Source: Agapetus fuscipes
Lineage: Eukaryota > Arthropoda > Insecta > Trichoptera > Glossosomatidae
Direction of reading: 5' to 3'
Assembly: GCA_951799405.1 (NCBI GenBank)
Contig: OX637336.1
Span: 20,069,479-20,133,478, forward strand
DNA: 64,000 bases
Each line of letters opens with the position of its first letter. The stretch's first letter is position 1. The notes under the pieces were generated by a model, which was not told where the DNA came from, did no database searches, and saw only the letters and a program-made list of their open reading frames with translations. The translations under genes and the position numbers were made by a program. This document shows, one piece after another, positions 63,116 to 64,000 of the stretch.

Positions 63116-63206
63116 GTGAGTACAACCATACTTACTTACTGTACGTGTCCAGAACCACCTGTGTGAGGTGTCTCCATTGACAATTAGAATTAAAAAATAC
63201 CATATA

Positions 63207-63425
63207 CGGTCCGTAGTCTAGTGTTATAGCTTTAGATTCGTAAATGGAAGGTCGTGTGTTCGAATCCCGGTGGAGCACAAAAAAAATATAATTTATATTT
63301 TCAACTATGCTCTTCGCCGGGTTGAAAAATTCAGTAGGTACCTTTTCCCAAGACCAGTCACCAAAAGTTCATCCAGCTTCAAACTAACTGGGACTTGCTT
63401 GAGAATTGGTGCTTTCTACAGAAAT
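63207..63425 (+). repeat. SINE-B copy
   Basis: CGGTCCGTAGTCTAGTGTTA, box B GTGTTCGAATCCCGGTGG and ACCAGTCACCAAAAGTTCAT. The 3' end is missing. Confidence 0.8.
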
Positions 63426-63429
63426 TCGG

Positions 63430-64000
63430 TGAGTAACGTATTATGATAATTTAACTTTATTTTTATTTTTTATTATTCAATTTAAAAATAGATTATATTA
63501 ATTAAAACACACACTTTTTAAATTCACTTATTATTTATTTTAAATATGCCAAACGTTTTGGCCTAAAAAGGCATCCTCAGGACAATGACAATGACAAATC
63601 AAAAAACCACCAAACCCTAAAAAATATTAAAAATAGATTACATTATATATTTACACATTTTTTTTTACGTTGTTAATAGAAACTAACCCTCACTAAAATT
63701 GCATTTAAGTTAACTTTACTATACTTGAATAAACCGGGCCTTAGATTTTAAATTAAAGATGTTAGATAAAAGTAGGGATAGCAATAATTCAAATGACACA
63801 ATACCTTGTTAACTGCCTCGGTTATATTTCTTTATTGACTCATTCATTATAATATTCAAAGCTTTATAGGGTTCTTTCATGCAAAGCGAACTCTCCCTAT
63901 TTTCCTTATGAAACATACCTTCACCAACTTATCCATAAACAGGTTTTAACTTTTCAACCAGTGTTAAGTCCATTTTCCCGTACAAAAAAATCAGGTTTAT
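63430..64000. other. Unassigned intronic sequence with a structured motif
   Basis: On the minus strand CTGAGGA, T, GCCT/AGGC and CAAAAC lie near 63552-63582. No coding signal is visible downstream of Ig exon 3. Confidence 0.5.

Overview
This window looks like AT-rich, repeat-dense nuclear DNA from an arthropod, most likely an insect. The reasons are the spliceosomal exons with phase-matched introns, tRNA-derived SINEs, a DD41D Tc1/mariner-type transposase of a kind common in insects, and arthropod-style LTR and non-LTR retroelements. I cannot name the species. The only host gene I can support is an immunoglobulin-superfamily gene on the + strand. Its three visible coding exons (24406-24636, 56062-56190, 63004-63115) have matching phases and are separated by introns of about 31 kb and 7 kb. 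Almost everything else lies in those introns or upstream of the first visible exon, and is mobile-element DNA.

Region by region. 1-24 kb holds many copies of a ~250-bp interspersed repeat (called R1 here), three tRNA-derived SINE families (SINE-A, -B, -C), C-terminal relics of several LINE families, a foldback-like ~3.8-kb structure at 11.3-15.1 kb whose mirrored arms carry a minisatellite, a solo LTR at 21.6-22.2 kb, and a DNA element split by a 5'-truncated LINE (22.4-24.3 kb). 24.4-45 kb continues with SINEs, R1 copies, a 45-bp minisatellite, two further solo LTRs (31.3-32.3 and 34.6-35.2 kb), and an internally deleted DD41D transposon with perfect 30-bp inverted repeats (39.3-40.2 kb).

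44.96-52.18 kb is a complete Ty3/gypsy-type LTR retrotransposon. It has 516-bp LTRs that look identical by eye, a 4-bp target duplication and open gag and pol frames. Gag begins with a SAP-like domain. Pol carries protease, RT, RNase H, integrase and a GPY/F-like module, and then an unexpected C-terminal extension that reads as a macro (ADP-ribose-binding) domain of the OARD1/TARG1 type followed by a CCCH zinc finger. This fusion is the most interesting thing in the window.

56.2-60.15 kb is an apparently full-length Jockey/CR1-like LINE with an ATGA-coupled ORF1/ORF2 pair and a long poly(A) tail, beside a duplicated block that preserves its empty insertion site. 60.2-64 kb holds an internally rearranged hAT-like MITE, multi-headed SINE-A copies, a palindromic Harbinger-like MITE and the third Ig exon.

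Two LINE/SINE partnerships can be read directly from the sequence. R1 forms the 3' end of the RT-bearing LINE at 22.6-24.0 kb, and the long form of SINE-B shares its tail with the LINE relic at 7.6-8.0 kb. A recurring structured motif, CTGARGA then one base then a variable hairpin then usually GAAAC, occurs at six places with different but self-complementary stems, recalling a hammerhead-ribozyme core.
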